From NCBI RefSeq assembly GCF_003344885.1, contig NZ_CP031155.1, forward strand, positions 806,001 to 870,000: a stretch of 64,000 nt of DNA, read 5' to 3'. The notes under the pieces are model-generated. The model was given only the letters and a program-made list of their open reading frames with translations, did no database searches and had not been told where the DNA came from. The translations under genes and the position numbers were made by a program. Each line of letters begins with the position of its first letter. Positions within the stretch are counted from its first letter, which is position 1. This document shows positions 1 through 8,764 of the stretch, one piece after another. This stretch comes from Altererythrobacter sp. ZODW24. Its GTDB lineage: Bacteria > Pseudomonadota > Alphaproteobacteria > Sphingomonadales > Sphingomonadaceae.

Positions 1-250
1 TAGCCCTGGGGGCGCGGTAGCCGAACTCGACATCGTTCCAGTCAGACAATTGCTGTTGATTGGCGCGAGTCTGGAATTCGGTTTCGAGCAGCGTCTTCGT
101 GCGTTCAAGCTGGACGATATTGCGCTCCGCATGCTGCACGTCGGCCTTCACCGCGTTCACACGGAAAGTAAGCAGCGTGAATGCAGCGAGGCAGACGATA
201 AATACCGCAGCCCAACCGATCTGGCGCAGACGTGATCCGGTGACTATCAT
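1..250 (-). CDS. ftsL: FtsL-like division protein, partial (runs off left edge)
   Basis: The reading frame starts at ATG (complement of 248-250) and stays open to the window edge, so only about 83 N-terminal residues are visible. It begins [13 protein letters not shown], followed by one hydrophobic segment (about residues 12-29, [16 protein letters not shown]) and then a charged heptad-like stretch rich in E, Q, L and K. That is the topology of FtsL: short cytoplasmic tail, one membrane helix and a periplasmic coiled coil that pairs with FtsB in the FtsQBL divisome complex. Its start overlaps the rsmH stop as ATGA, which suggests translational coupling. FtsL is poorly conserved in sequence, so the name rests mostly on position after rsmH and on topology. 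Confidence 0.75.
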   Translation of the reverse strand, partial: MIVTGSRLRQIGWAAVFIVCLAAFTLLTFRVNAVKADVQHAERNIVQLERTKTLLETEFQTRANQQQLSDWNDVEFGYRAPRA

Positions 251-1200
251 GCCGCAGCCCTCCGCGCGGGAGCATCGGTGCGGATTGCATGGCGCAAAGT
301 GGCCGAACGGGCGCGCGGGTTGCGCGAAACTTCAGCATCGGAAGCGCGGACAGCCTTCGAGACCTTGGTGAAGACGGTCGGTTCTGCATCGCCAACTGCG
401 GGCATGTGACGCGAAGCAGGTGCGCGGCTGCGTGAGGCGTCACGCAGGAAACGCTTTACGATCCGGTCCTCGAGGCTGTGGAAGCTGACGACAGCAAGAC
501 GGCCCTCAGGGCACAGCAACTCTTCAGCGGCCTCAAGCCCGGCGTCCAGTTCATCGAGCTCAGCGTTCACATGGATGCGGACGGCCTGAAATGTGCGCGT
601 CGCGGGGTCCTTGGGCGCGCCGGGATGATAGCCAAGCGCCTTTCGAACAACGCGGGCGAGATCGCCGGTTGTCTCGAGCGGGCGTGCTGCGACGATTGCG
701 CGGGCAACGCGGCGGGACTGACGTTCTTCGCCATATTGGAAGATCACATCCGCAATCGTGTCGGCTTCAGCAGTGTTTAGGAAATCCGCAGCGCTTTCGC
801 CGTCCTGGCTCATCCGCATGTCGAGTGGGCCATTGGTCGAAAATGCGAAACCGCGCTCGGACTGGTCAAGCTGCATCGAAGACACACCGACATCCATCGT
901 TACGCCATCAACTTGCGCCACACCGGCCTCGGCCAATGCTGCGACCATTTCTGAAAAACGGCGCTGATGCAGAACAAGGCGCGGGGGCTCTTCGGACAGC
1001 TCGGTCCAACCCTGCGCGGCTGCAATCGCGTCGGGGTCGCGGTCAAAGGCATGCACAGTTGCGCCTGCATCGAGCAAGCGGCGGCTGTAACCGCCCGCGC
1101 CGAAAGTGGCGTCAACGATGACGTCACCGGGCTGCGGGGCCAGCGCTTCGATTACTTCGTCGAGAAGTACGGGGACATGGGGCGCTTCGGAAACGGTCAT
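247..1200 (-). CDS. rsmH: 16S rRNA (cytosine(1402)-N(4))-methyltransferase RsmH
   Basis: Predicted 317-residue SAM-dependent methyltransferase that modifies C1402 of 16S rRNA in the P site of the small subunit. The protein opens with [13 protein letters not shown] and carries the glycine-rich SAM motif [12 protein letters not shown] (about residues 29-40), then [11 protein letters not shown] and ERGFAFS, and near the C-terminus [13 protein letters not shown], all hallmarks of the MraW/RsmH family. The chosen ATG at 1200 overlaps the mraZ stop (ATGA) and places the HVPVLL motif at the usual distance from the N-terminus. The frame stays open upstream, but that extension lies inside mraZ. It is the second gene of the mraZ-rsmH-ftsL dcw cluster and is probably co-transcribed with it. 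Confidence 0.96.
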   Translation of the reverse strand: MTVSEAPHVPVLLDEVIEALAPQPGDVIVDATFGAGGYSRRLLDAGATVHAFDRDPDAIAAAQGWTELSEEPPRLVLHQRRFSEMVAALAEAGVAQVDGVTMDVGVSSMQLDQSERGFAFSTNGPLDMRMSQDGESAADFLNTAEADTIADVIFQYGEERQSRRVARAIVAARPLETTGDLARVVRKALGYHPGAPKDPATRTFQAVRIHVNAELDELDAGLEAAEELLCPEGRLAVVSFHSLEDRIVKRFLRDASRSRAPASRHMPAVGDAEPTVFTKVSKAVRASDAEVSRNPRARSATLRHAIRTDAPARRAAA

Positions 1201-1691
1201 TTGCGCTTCGCTTCCGCGTCCGCAACCAGCCGCTGACATGTGACCTGAGCAGCCTCCATTCCAGCCTCGACCCGGCCCAATTCGGCTGGATTCCAAAGCG
1301 TGAAAAACTTGCCTGCACCGTGGAAATAGAGACCATCTTCGATCCGCGCGAGAGTGGCTAGATGGTCCGGCATAATGAAACGGCCACTATCGTCGAATGA
1401 CACTTCGCTGAAACCGAATTTCTGCATGGCGGCGAGGTCGCGGTCATAGTCGCGGCCAAGGCGCACGGCCTTTTCTTCTTCGCGGTCGAGCTCGTCCTCA
1501 AGCTCGGGCTTGCGCGAAAGGCCGAAGCCGATGAGGCAATTCCAACGGTCATGTTTGGCGAGGCACAGGACGCGGCCATCGCTCGATACCTTTACAGCCT
1601 TGCGGAAGTCAGGCGGCAGCACGAAACGGCCCTTGTCGCCCAAGGGCGAGAAAGCCTGTCCGTTATATCCGCTATGAAGTGCTCCCGCCAC
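1197..1691 (-). CDS. mraZ: MraZ transcriptional regulator of the dcw cluster
   Basis: About 164 residues. It has two copies of the SpoVT/AbrB-like swapped-hairpin motif: [15 protein letters not shown] near residues 15-29 and [13 protein letters not shown] near residue 100. The protein forms ring-shaped oligomers and in other bacteria represses its own dcw operon by binding short G-rich direct repeats. I chose the GTG at 1691 because the conserved protein begins about there ([12 protein letters not shown]) and a GAGG lies about 10 nt upstream. The frame stays open for 44 more codons, but that part is not MraZ-like. First gene of the minus-strand dcw operon; it overlaps rsmH by 4 nt. Candidate autoregulatory boxes lie at 1873-1906. 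Confidence 0.93.
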   Translation of the reverse strand: MAGALHSGYNGQAFSPLGDKGRFVLPPDFRKAVKVSSDGRVLCLAKHDRWNCLIGFGLSRKPELEDELDREEEKAVRLGRDYDRDLAAMQKFGFSEVSFDDSGRFIMPDHLATLARIEDGLYFHGAGKFFTLWNPAELGRVEAGMEAAQVTCQRLVADAEAKRK

Positions 1692-2072
1692 TTCGACCAA
1701 TCCCTCAACTCTATCCTCGTCGGAGCTGACCGGAGCTCCTTGAACGTATGCCGCGCGAACACACCTTTCCTGCAGCCGGAAGCGGACACCCGCATCCAGC
1801 GCACCCCGATAGAATCGAAGCACAACACAGAAAAACCTGTTCGGTGGAAAAGGGTATTAACCCTGACTATGCGGGTATGGAAGGGAAAATTGCGGGAAAT
1901 TGCGGGTAACTTTGGTAACTAACTCAATTAACTATATTTCTTTTTACGTAGAAATGCCACAAATTGACGCATTACCAATTCTAGCGGCACAATCTGGCTT
2001 TGAATTTCAATGAAATTATAGAATCTCGACTTCAGTAGATAATGTTAGCCCGTGAATTCCCGCATAGCGATT
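1692..2072. promoter_or_regulatory. Intergenic leader/promoter region of the dcw cluster
   Basis: A stretch of about 380 bases without a gene, between mraZ and the converging end of the neighbouring gene. The part at 1911-2045 is clearly richer in A and T than the surroundings, as expected for the dcw promoter reading leftwards, but I could not pin down a convincing -35/-10 pair. It contains the G-rich direct repeats annotated separately and a direct repeat GGTAACT-TT-GGTAACT at 1905-1920. No open frame in it looks like a protein. Confidence 0.5.
1871..1908. promoter_or_regulatory. Candidate MraZ-box array (GGG repeats at about 10-bp spacing)
   Basis: GGG triplets lie at 1873, 1883, 1894 and 1904 on the plus strand, in the contexts GCGGGTATGG, AAGGGAAAAT, TGCGGGAAAT and TGCGGGTAAC, that is at 10, 11 and 10 bp spacing. 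MraZ of E. coli binds TGGGN direct repeats separated by 5 nt, the same one-helical-turn period. The array lies about 180-220 bp upstream of the mraZ start. The G-rich strand is opposite to the direction of mraZ transcription and the boxes lack the T of TGGG, so this is a candidate only. Confidence 0.5.
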
Positions 2073-2861
2073 TCACTTCGAGTCGAATGCCTGATCGGTA
2101 AGGAATTTCAAAGCCGTTTGCCGCGTCGCGTCCTCTTCATCAGAGTGATCTTCCAGCACCGCCGCATCAGCCAGAATCAAAGCGCTACCTTGCCCGATTA
2201 CGCAATCGGCCAGCAGGCCACCTGTCTGAATGGTGCAATTTGCCGGAGCGTCAGTGGCAGTGGGCAAAATCACGAGCTGACCCGGTAAATTCACGGGAAT
2301 GCTTGTTGTGCCAGTGTCGATGGCCCGCTCGCCAAGTGGCTCATCATCATCGACCTGCAGCTCCAAACCCCAGCGCTGGAGGATCGGTGACAGCAGCACA
2401 ACGTCTTGCGAACGCCGCCGGTCGCCGATGGAAAAGCGCGAGTGCCGCGTCAGCATGGGATCAGCAAAGATCAGCGCCCGCCCGCCCTCGCGCACCCAAT
2501 TGTCGAGCGCGATATTCTCGGACGCCGATAGGGCACGCGGCTGAGCCAAGACGAGCCGTTCGAGCCTATCCAGCGCTCCTTCGTCGTCGCCCGATTCAAG
2601 CAGGGCATCAAGCGGGATAAGGTTGTAATCTTCTTCCAGAGCGGCACGCGCCCAATGCGGCTCGGCACTCCCGGACAACATGTCGTTCATGTCGCCGACT
2701 TCACCCCAATAGATTGGCAAGGTCGAAAACAGCCCGAGCTTATCGCGTTCGCCGCTTTCAAATCCAATGTCCGACCCAGTGTCCGATGAGGCCAAAACCG
2801 CAACGCCTGCCAACAGCGCTGCCAAGCCGGCAAACGCAACCCAGCTATTCTTTGAGGTCAT
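2073..2861 (-). CDS. Membrane-anchored GldG/DUF4350-like protein
   Basis: About 262 residues from the ATG at 2861, which overlaps the stop region of the upstream gene by 17 nt. The N-terminus MTSKNSWVAFAGLAALLAGVAVL is a single signal-anchor helix. The rest looks like the glutamine-amidotransferase-fold region of GldG/ABC-auxiliary or DUF4350 proteins: a surface pattern GGRALIFADPMLTR followed by a VVLLSPILQRWGLEL stretch. In such families this domain usually sits near ABC transporter or MoxR/DUF58 genes, none of which is present here. The enzyme or binding function is unknown. It is probably co-transcribed with the small membrane protein just upstream. Confidence 0.6.
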   Translation of the reverse strand: MTSKNSWVAFAGLAALLAGVAVLASSDTGSDIGFESGERDKLGLFSTLPIYWGEVGDMNDMLSGSAEPHWARAALEEDYNLIPLDALLESGDDEGALDRLERLVLAQPRALSASENIALDNWVREGGRALIFADPMLTRHSRFSIGDRRRSQDVVLLSPILQRWGLELQVDDDEPLGERAIDTGTTSIPVNLPGQLVILPTATDAPANCTIQTGGLLADCVIGQGSALILADAAVLEDHSDEEDATRQTALKFLTDQAFDSK

Positions 2862-3216
2862 TCGCCGTGCCCTGCTCTGGCAAAACCGGTCCAGGCGTTT
2901 CCAGCGCCTCTTCAGTCTCAGCAATCGGCAGATCAGGCACCACGCCAGCATCCGCCAGCGGATCATTACTGGGTGCGGGAGTCTCTTCGGGATCTATTGT
3001 CGCACTTGCCTCTGGTACGCGCGCGGCGTCGCTCTCAGACGCGCGTTCGGTGATCACGCTTGCAAGACCAACCAGCAAGATCATGGTCGCAAGTCCGACC
3101 AACCCCACTTGCAGGCGCTGCGTGGCTTGCGCACGAGTGCCGGATAGCGGCGTCGCTGCAACAGCGGCGTCCGCCTTTGGCCGGTCACCCGAACGCTTTA
3201 GATCGAAAATTCCCAT
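2845..3216 (-). CDS. Small single-span membrane protein, unknown function
   Basis: 123 residues starting at ATG 3216 (MGIFDLKRSGDR). One hydrophobic segment at about residues 37-55 (VGLVGLATMILLVGLASVI) follows a basic and polar N-terminus. The remainder is a low-complexity tail rich in P, E, A and T, likely disordered. It overlaps the GldG/DUF4350-like gene downstream by 17 nt, so the two products are probably made together and may act together at the inner membrane. I recognise no named family. Confidence 0.6.
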   Translation of the reverse strand: MGIFDLKRSGDRPKADAAVAATPLSGTRAQATQRLQVGLVGLATMILLVGLASVITERASESDAARVPEASATIDPEETPAPSNDPLADAGVVPDLPIAETEEALETPGPVLPEQGTANDLKE

Positions 3217-3242
3217 GGACAGAATCTAGACCAAGCTAGCCG

Positions 3243-4259
3243 TCAGTCAACTTTCTCAGTCGCGAGCCAGTCAAACACCGGCAGTCCTTTGGCGGCCAAC
3301 CACTCGGGATTGTAGAGCGAGGAGAGATAGCGAAAGCCCGTGTCGCATAAGATTGTTACGATGCGGACATCACTTCTGCCTTCGGCAACAAGCTTGCGGC
3401 CAAGCGCAATTGCACCGGCGACATTGATGCCAGAAGATAGCCCAAGGCATATGCCCTCATCGCGCAGCAGACTTGCCACCCACTCGAGGCCTTCTTCGTC
3501 TGAAATGCGGAACTGCGTATCAATCGGCGCACCTTCAAGATTAGCCGTAACGCGGCCCTGCCCGATACCCTCGGCAACCGAATTGCCTTCGCTGGCGAGT
3601 TCGCCGCAGGCGTAATAGCTGTACAGCGCTGCGCCATGCGGATCGGTCAATGCGATCTGCACAGTTTCGTCTTTTTCCTTGAGCCCCATGCCGACACCCG
3701 CAATCGTGCCGCCAGTGCCCGCCGCACAGGTGAAGCCGTCGATCCGGCCTTCCATCTGATTCCAGATTTCCGCCGCTGTGGTCTCAATATGCGCCTTGCG
3801 GTTGGCCGTGTTGTCAAACTGGTTCGCCCAGATCGCGCCTTCGGTTTCTTCCGCCAGCCTGCGCGAGGTGTGCACAAAATGGCCTGGGTTGGCGAAAGGC
3901 GCAGCCGGGACCAGAACCAGCTCAGCGCCCAACGCCCGCAGCGTATCCATTTTCTCGCGGCTTTGCGTTTCCGGCATAACGATCACGGTCTTGTAACCCA
4001 GCGCATTGCCAACCAACGCCAAGCCAATGCCGGTGTTGCCTGCGGTGCCTTCAACAATCGTGCCGCCTGGTTTCAAAAGCCCGCGCTCTTCTGCATCGCG
4101 CACGATGTAGAGCGCTGCCCGGTCCTTTACTGAAGCACCGGGATTGGCGAATTCGCATTTGCCGTAAATATCGCAGCCAGCCGCTTCGCTTGGTCCGGCA
4201 AGGCGAACCATCGGCGTGTTGCCGATAAGATCGAGCGTGTTTGGAAGAATTGATTTCAT
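3243..4259 (-). CDS. cysK: Cysteine synthase A (O-acetylserine sulfhydrylase)
   Basis: PLP-dependent fold-type II enzyme of about 338 residues that makes cysteine from O-acetylserine and sulfide. Visible motifs are LIGNTPMVRL at the N-terminus, PGASVKDRAA with the PLP Schiff-base lysine, EGTAGNTGIGLA for substrate/phosphate contacts, and the glycine loop AAGTGGTIAGVG that holds the PLP phosphate. I preferred the ATG at 4259 because homologues begin a few residues before the IGNTP motif. An ATG at 4286 would add nine residues and has a GGAAG about 13 nt upstream, so the start is not certain. Followed on the same strand by an unrelated gene pair. Confidence 0.88.
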   Translation of the reverse strand: MKSILPNTLDLIGNTPMVRLAGPSEAAGCDIYGKCEFANPGASVKDRAALYIVRDAEERGLLKPGGTIVEGTAGNTGIGLALVGNALGYKTVIVMPETQSREKMDTLRALGAELVLVPAAPFANPGHFVHTSRRLAEETEGAIWANQFDNTANRKAHIETTAAEIWNQMEGRIDGFTCAAGTGGTIAGVGMGLKEKDETVQIALTDPHGAALYSYYACGELASEGNSVAEGIGQGRVTANLEGAPIDTQFRISDEEGLEWVASLLRDEGICLGLSSGINVAGAIALGRKLVAEGRSDVRIVTILCDTGFRYLSSLYNPEWLAAKGLPVFDWLATEKVD

Positions 4260-4321
4260 TTGAGAGGAAATAGGGCGGCGCAGCATTTATCGCAACGCAC
4301 TTCCCCTATCGCAGCCCCAAA

Positions 4322-4639
4322 TCAGTCTTCTGGTGCGATTGTGACCTTCAAACCGTCCAGTTCAGGAGTGAACGGCACTTGGCAGCTGAGGCGCGAGTTT
4401 TCTTCGCGGTGATCGCTACTTTCCAGCAGATCATCTTCATCTTCCGACATAGCAGATAGCTTATCCATAAAGGCCGGGTCGACATGGATGTGGCACGTCG
4501 CGCATGAAGCGCAGCCGCCGCACAGCGCCAGCAATTCGTCAAACCCATTGTCACGAATGGCTTCCATAACGGTCAGGCCGTTTTCGACGTCGAGATCGGT
4601 TGTGTTGCCTTCACGATTGGTAACGACCAGCTTCGGCAT
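4322..4639 (-). CDS. 2Fe-2S ferredoxin, ISC/adrenodoxin type
   Basis: 105-residue soluble electron carrier. The ligand pattern is [11 protein letters not shown] plus a distal Cys in RLSCQVPF, i.e. C-x5-C-x2-C-x(about 36)-C, typical of adrenodoxin/putidaredoxin-type ferredoxins that serve cytochrome P450s or Fe-S assembly. Acidic residues around [10 protein letters not shown] fit a docking face. The start at 4639 ([11 protein letters not shown]) is supported by AAGGAA about 10 nt upstream; the frame is open further but without family similarity. It stands alone between cysK and the divergent alkA, so its partner reductase cannot be read from context. Confidence 0.9.
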   Translation of the reverse strand: MPKLVVTNREGNTTDLDVENGLTVMEAIRDNGFDELLALCGGCASCATCHIHVDPAFMDKLSAMSEDEDDLLESSDHREENSRLSCQVPFTPELDGLKVTIAPED

Positions 4640-4733
4640 AAGATGCAATTCCTTATTTGATGCGGCCTCTATCGGCCACGCTGGCGCGCTGTTAAGCACC
4701 TGCTTAATTCAATAGCAAGATGGGCTTTAGGTG

Positions 4734-5351
4734 ATGGGTTTAAGCGAAGCGCAAATTCGCGACGGATTGAACGCGGTTGTCGAGCGCGAGCCAAAGTTTG
4801 GCGGAGCCCTTGAACGAGTGGGCTATCCCGAAGCGCGCATCCGACCCACCGGATACCGCACGTTGCTGCGCACCATCGTGGGCCAGCAGGTCAGCGTCGC
4901 TGCAGCAGCATCGGTATGGAACAAGCTGGAAGCGCTGCTCGGAGAAGACATCCCACCGCAGGTTCTGCTTGATACCGAGTTCGACGAACTGCGGGCCTGC
5001 GGATTGTCACGCCAAAAACAAGGCTATGCCCGCTCGCTTTGCGAGCTCGTAACATGCGGCGAGCTGGACATCGAAAATCTGCCCAGTGACGACGAAGAAG
5101 CCATCGCTGAACTGACCAAGATTAAGGGCATCGGCCGGTGGTCTGCAGAAATCTATCTGCTGTTTGCAGAAGGCCGCCCGGACATTTGGCCAGCAGGAGA
5201 CCTAGCCGTTCAGGCGGGCTTGCATGGTATTCTGGGCCTAGCCGAACGCCCGAGCGAGAAGGAGGCGCGCATACTTGCCGAAGGCTGGTCGCCGCATCGC
5301 GGATCGGTCGCCATTTTGACTTGGCATGCCTATAATAACCCCGCACTTTGA
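4734..5351 (+). CDS. DNA-3-methyladenine glycosylase II (AlkA/HhH-GPD family)
   Basis: About 205 residues. It carries the HhH-GPD core: helix-hairpin-helix LTKIKGIGRWSAEIYLL near residues 125-141, followed by the catalytic Asp in PAGDLAVQAG. This is the layout of AlkA-type monofunctional glycosylases that remove alkylated purines from DNA in base excision repair. It lacks the N-terminal AlkA beta domain and any Fe-S cluster cysteines, so it is the short form. ATG 4734 directly follows a GTG at 4731, and either could start translation; the ribosome site is weak. Divergent from the ferredoxin gene. Confidence 0.87.
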   Translation: MGLSEAQIRDGLNAVVEREPKFGGALERVGYPEARIRPTGYRTLLRTIVGQQVSVAAAASVWNKLEALLGEDIPPQVLLDTEFDELRACGLSRQKQGYARSLCELVTCGELDIENLPSDDEEAIAELTKIKGIGRWSAEIYLLFAEGRPDIWPAGDLAVQAGLHGILGLAERPSEKEARILAEGWSPHRGSVAILTWHAYNNPAL

Positions 5352-5426
5352 TCCGGAAATAATCTTGTCAAATTAGCTCTCTATGTGTATTGCAACCGTA
5401 ACACAGCATCAAAGGGACACTTAATC

Positions 5427-7511
5427 ATGAGAATTCCTAGCCATACCCTGCGCACAGTTTGCGCGCTTGCTTTAGCCACTGGTCTCGGGACCGCTGGCTT
5501 CGCCAACACTAACAACGAAGGTTCTATGACAACCACACAAACGACAACTTCCGCCGCGACCGCTGAAGCAGCACCTCTGATCCCGCGCGAAGTTTTGTTC
5601 GGCAATCCAACCCGCTCTTCCGGCAAACTCAGCCCAGATGGCAAATGGCTAAGCTGGCTCGCGCCCAAGGACGGTGTGATGAATGTCTGGCTGGCACCTG
5701 CCGATGATCTCGATGCGGCGAAAACAATGACCGATGCGACGGATCGCCCGATCCGCCAGTATTTCTGGTCCGGCGATTCCAAGAACCTACTCTATGTACA
5801 GGACAAAGGCGGTGACGAGAACTTCCTGCTTTACGGCGTCGATATCGCCAGCGGTGAAGAACGCACCTTGACCCCTTTCGAGAACACCCGCGCGCAAGTT
5901 GTGGGCACGTCGAACGCTTATCCCAACAAGATGCTGGTGGGCGTAAACAACCGCGACCCGCGCTTGCATGATGTCCATATGCTTGATCTCGATACGGGCG
6001 CGCTAGAGCTGGTCATGCAGAACGAGGGCTTCGCGGGGTATCTCGCGGATGACCTTCTGAAACTGCGCATGGCGCTCAAGCCCAATGCGGCAGGCGGTAT
6101 GGATTTTTACAAAATCAATGACGGCGAGATCGAGGGTGAAGCATTTGCCAGCACGGCGCTGGAAGATTCGCTAACCACCCAGCCCGCTGGATTCACCAAT
6201 GATGGCAAGACCATGTATTGGATCGATAGCCGCGGCCGCAACACAGCTGCGCTGATCGCAGAAGATGTCGCGACCGGTGAAAAGACTATCATTGCGGAAA
6301 GCGACAAGGCTGACGTTGGCGGCGCGATGTCTGACCCGATGACGGGTGAAGTCGAAGCGACAAGCATCACCTATTTGAAGACCGAATGGACCGCGACCGA
6401 TCCCGACGTTAAGGCTTCGCTCGATTGGCTGGACACCAGATTGGATGGCGACTTCGGCGTATCATCGCGCACCAAGGCTGATGACAAATGGGTCGTATGG
6501 AATGATCCCGTCACCACGCCGGGCAAGGTCTATCTGTATGACCGTAAGGCGCAAACGCTGACCGACTTCTATATGACGCGTCCCGATCTGGAAGGCGCGC
6601 CATTGCAAGCGATGCATACTCTGGAGATTACCAGCCGCGACGGTCTCACGCTTCCCAGCTATCTCACTCTGCCCCCTGGCAGCGATAGCGACGGTGATGG
6701 TGTTCCCGATGCCGCCGTTCCCATGGTTCTGCTGGTGCATGGCGGCCCATGGGCGCGCGATGGTTACGGTTACAACTCATATCACCAATGGCTCGCCAAT
6801 CGCGGCTACGCGGTGATGAGCGTGAACTTCCGCGGCTCCACCGGATTCGGTAAAGACTTCATCTCTGCCGGTGATTTGGAATGGGGCAAGAAGATGCATG
6901 ACGATCTGATCGACGCAGTGAATTACGCGGTCGAAAAGGGTGTCACGTCTGATGATAAGGTCGCCATTATGGGCGGTTCATACGGCGGTTATGCCACTCT
7001 GGCAGGCCTGACCTTTACGCCTGACGAGTTTGCCTGCGGCGTCGACATTGTGGGCCCGTCGAACCTCGAAACTCTGCTCGCGACCATCCCGCCTTACTGG
7101 GAGCCGATGATCGCTCAGTTCCACGAGCGGATGGGCAATCCCAACACGCCGGAAGGCCTTGCCATGCTGAAGGAGCGCAGCCCGCTCTACAGCGCCGATA
7201 AGATCGTGAAGCCGCTGCTGATCGGACAAGGCGCCAACGATCCGCGCGTCAATCAGGATGAAAGCGACCAGATCGTGGAAGCCATGAAGGCCAAGGGCAT
7301 TCCGGTGACCTATGTTCTTTATCCTGACGAAGGCCACGGCTTCGCCAAGCCTGCCAACAACATCGCCTTCAATGCAGTCACGGAGAATTTCCTCGCAACC
7401 TGCCTGGGCGGACGAGCTGAACCGATTGGCGATACGGTCAAGAACTCGACTGCTGAAATCGTCGAAGGCGCAGACTTTGTGCAAGGGCTTGAGGAAGCGC
7501 TCGCCGAATAA
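5427..7511 (+). CDS. Secreted S9-family prolyl oligopeptidase-like peptidase
   Basis: 694 residues, exported. The signal peptide MRIPSHTLRTVCALALATGL...GFA ends near residue 26. A beta-propeller region (repeats such as SPDGKWLSWLAPKDG and WSGDSKNLLYVQDK) is followed by a C-terminal alpha/beta hydrolase domain with the nucleophile in GGSYGGYATLAG, the Asp in NDPRVNQDES and the His in DEGHGF. These are dipeptidyl- or acylaminoacyl-peptidase features, so it probably cleaves oligopeptides in the periplasm. The start at ATG 5427 follows AAGGGA by about 9 nt; a GTG at 5385 lies further upstream in frame. A rho-independent terminator follows at 7558-7600. Confidence 0.92.
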   Translation: MRIPSHTLRTVCALALATGLGTAGFANTNNEGSMTTTQTTTSAATAEAAPLIPREVLFGNPTRSSGKLSPDGKWLSWLAPKDGVMNVWLAPADDLDAAKTMTDATDRPIRQYFWSGDSKNLLYVQDKGGDENFLLYGVDIASGEERTLTPFENTRAQVVGTSNAYPNKMLVGVNNRDPRLHDVHMLDLDTGALELVMQNEGFAGYLADDLLKLRMALKPNAAGGMDFYKINDGEIEGEAFASTALEDSLTTQPAGFTNDGKTMYWIDSRGRNTAALIAEDVATGEKTIIAESDKADVGGAMSDPMTGEVEATSITYLKTEWTATDPDVKASLDWLDTRLDGDFGVSSRTKADDKWVVWNDPVTTPGKVYLYDRKAQTLTDFYMTRPDLEGAPLQAMHTLEITSRDGLTLPSYLTLPPGSDSDGDGVPDAAVPMVLLVHGGPWARDGYGYNSYHQWLANRGYAVMSVNFRGSTGFGKDFISAGDLEWGKKMHDDLIDAVNYAVEKGVTSDDKVAIMGGSYGGYATLAGLTFTPDEFACGVDIVGPSNLETLLATIPPYWEPMIAQFHERMGNPNTPEGLAMLKERSPLYSADKIVKPLLIGQGANDPRVNQDESDQIVEAMKAKGIPVTYVLYPDEGHGFAKPANNIAFNAVTENFLATCLGGRAEPIGDTVKNSTAEIVEGADFVQGLEEALAE

Positions 7512-7557
7512 GTTATCCCTCTATTGCTGACATCAGAGTCAGCTACTGACAAACAGG

Positions 7558-7604
7558 CCGCGCGCAGCTAGTCCCTCAAAGACTACTGGGCGCGGTTTTG
7601 TTTT
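7558..7604 (+). terminator. Rho-independent terminator after the S9 peptidase
   Basis: Outer stem CCGCGC (7558-7563) with GCGCGG (7590-7595), inner stem TAGTC/GACTA, then TTTTGTTTT. It ends about a dozen bases before the next ATG, so it should separate the peptidase transcript from the SDR gene. Confidence 0.75.
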
Positions 7605-7616
7605 GGGAATATTGAT

Positions 7617-8423
7617 ATGTCGGCACGTAAAGCGATCTTCATCACCGGTGGTGGTTCCGGCATTGGCCGTGCGATTGCACTGTATTTTGGCGAACGCGGC
7701 TGGTTCGTGGGCCTTGGCGATATCGACACGGCAGGCATGAAAGAAACCGAGAGCATGCTGCCCGGCGGCTATCACTACTCGCACAAATTCGACGTCCGCG
7801 ACCGCGACGCTTGGGACAAAGCTCTGGAAGCTTTCTCAACCGCTGCAGGCGGACGTATCGACGTGATGGCCAACAATGCGGGCATCCCCATTGGCGGTTC
7901 GCTGATTGAAAACTCGGTCGACGAGATCGAGCGTTGCCTGGACATCAATCTGAAGGGCGTGCTGTTCGGCGCGCAGGCCGTGCACCCCTATTTGAAGAAA
8001 ACTGCGCCGGGTAGCTGCCTGCTCAACACCGCCAGCGCTGCCGGAATTTACGGCTCGCCCGGCGGATCGGTTTACAGCGCAACCAAATTCGGCGTGCGCG
8101 CGATTACGGAATCGCTCGATGGTGAATGGCTGGCCGACGGGATCAATGTCCGTTCGCTGATGCCCAGTTTCATCGACACGCCTTTGCTCGACCACTCACC
8201 AAACAAGAAGACCAACGAGGGCATCCGTGCGCGTGTAATCGCAGGCGGTTTGGAAATTACGCCAGTTGAGGAGGTGGCCGAGGCAGCATGGAACGCAGTA
8301 CACGGCGAGAAGCTGCATACAGTCGTCGGCAAGACAGCGAAGGACTTAGCCTTTGCTGCACGCTGGATGCCGGGACGTTTGCGCAAACGCATTCGCGGCG
8401 GCGGCAAGATGCTCGGCGATTAA
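7617..8423 (+). CDS. Short-chain dehydrogenase/reductase (SDR)
   Basis: 268-residue NAD(P)-dependent oxidoreductase of the classical SDR type. The Rossmann glycine motif is TGGGSGIGRA near residues 10-19, an acidic residue in GLGDID suggests NAD(H) preference, ANNAG follows near residue 83, and the catalytic Tyr and Lys lie in YSATKFG with a preceding Ser in LLNTASAAG. The C-terminal end is basic (ARWMPGRLRKRIRGGG), which might contact membranes. The substrate cannot be deduced; neighbours are unrelated. It converges on phhB with only 3 nt between the two stops. Confidence 0.88.
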   Translation: MSARKAIFITGGGSGIGRAIALYFGERGWFVGLGDIDTAGMKETESMLPGGYHYSHKFDVRDRDAWDKALEAFSTAAGGRIDVMANNAGIPIGGSLIENSVDEIERCLDINLKGVLFGAQAVHPYLKKTAPGSCLLNTASAAGIYGSPGGSVYSATKFGVRAITESLDGEWLADGINVRSLMPSFIDTPLLDHSPNKKTNEGIRARVIAGGLEITPVEEVAEAAWNAVHGEKLHTVVGKTAKDLAFAARWMPGRLRKRIRGGGKMLGD

Positions 8424-8426
8424 GCC

Positions 8427-8717
8427 TTAAAGCAGCGCCTCGATAGATTTCACCATCGCTGCATCGCGCGCCGAAAGACCGCCAGCGTCATGAGTCGTCA
8501 ACGTAATTTCGACGCGGTTATAAACGTTGAACCATTCGGGGTGGTGGTCTTGGGCTTCGGCCAGCAAAGCGACCCGCGCCATAAACGCAAAGGCTTCGCT
8601 GAAATCGGCAAATTCGAACTTTCGTTCGATAGCAACGCCATCGGCGCGCAGAGTCCAGCCGGTATATTCCGCCAACATTGTGTCACGCTCGGCATCACTG
8701 AGCTTTTCGATAGACAT
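8427..8717 (-). CDS. phhB: Pterin-4a-carbinolamine dehydratase
   Basis: 96 residues, the usual size for the PCD/DCoH family. The conserved histidine motif is seen in [20 protein letters not shown], followed by [11 protein letters not shown]. The enzyme dehydrates 4a-hydroxytetrahydrobiopterin to recycle the cofactor of aromatic amino acid hydroxylases. ATG 8717 is preceded by a good AAGGAG. No phenylalanine hydroxylase gene is in the window, so the protein may instead serve another pterin reaction or an elsewhere-encoded hydroxylase. Confidence 0.93.
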   Translation of the reverse strand: MSIEKLSDAERDTMLAEYTGWTLRADGVAIERKFEFADFSEAFAFMARVALLAEAQDHHPEWFNVYNRVEITLTTHDAGGLSARDAAMVKSIEALL

Positions 8718-8764
8718 TGCGCTCTCCTTGTTAGCCGCCGAGCTTTCGCCTAACCGGGTGCGCC

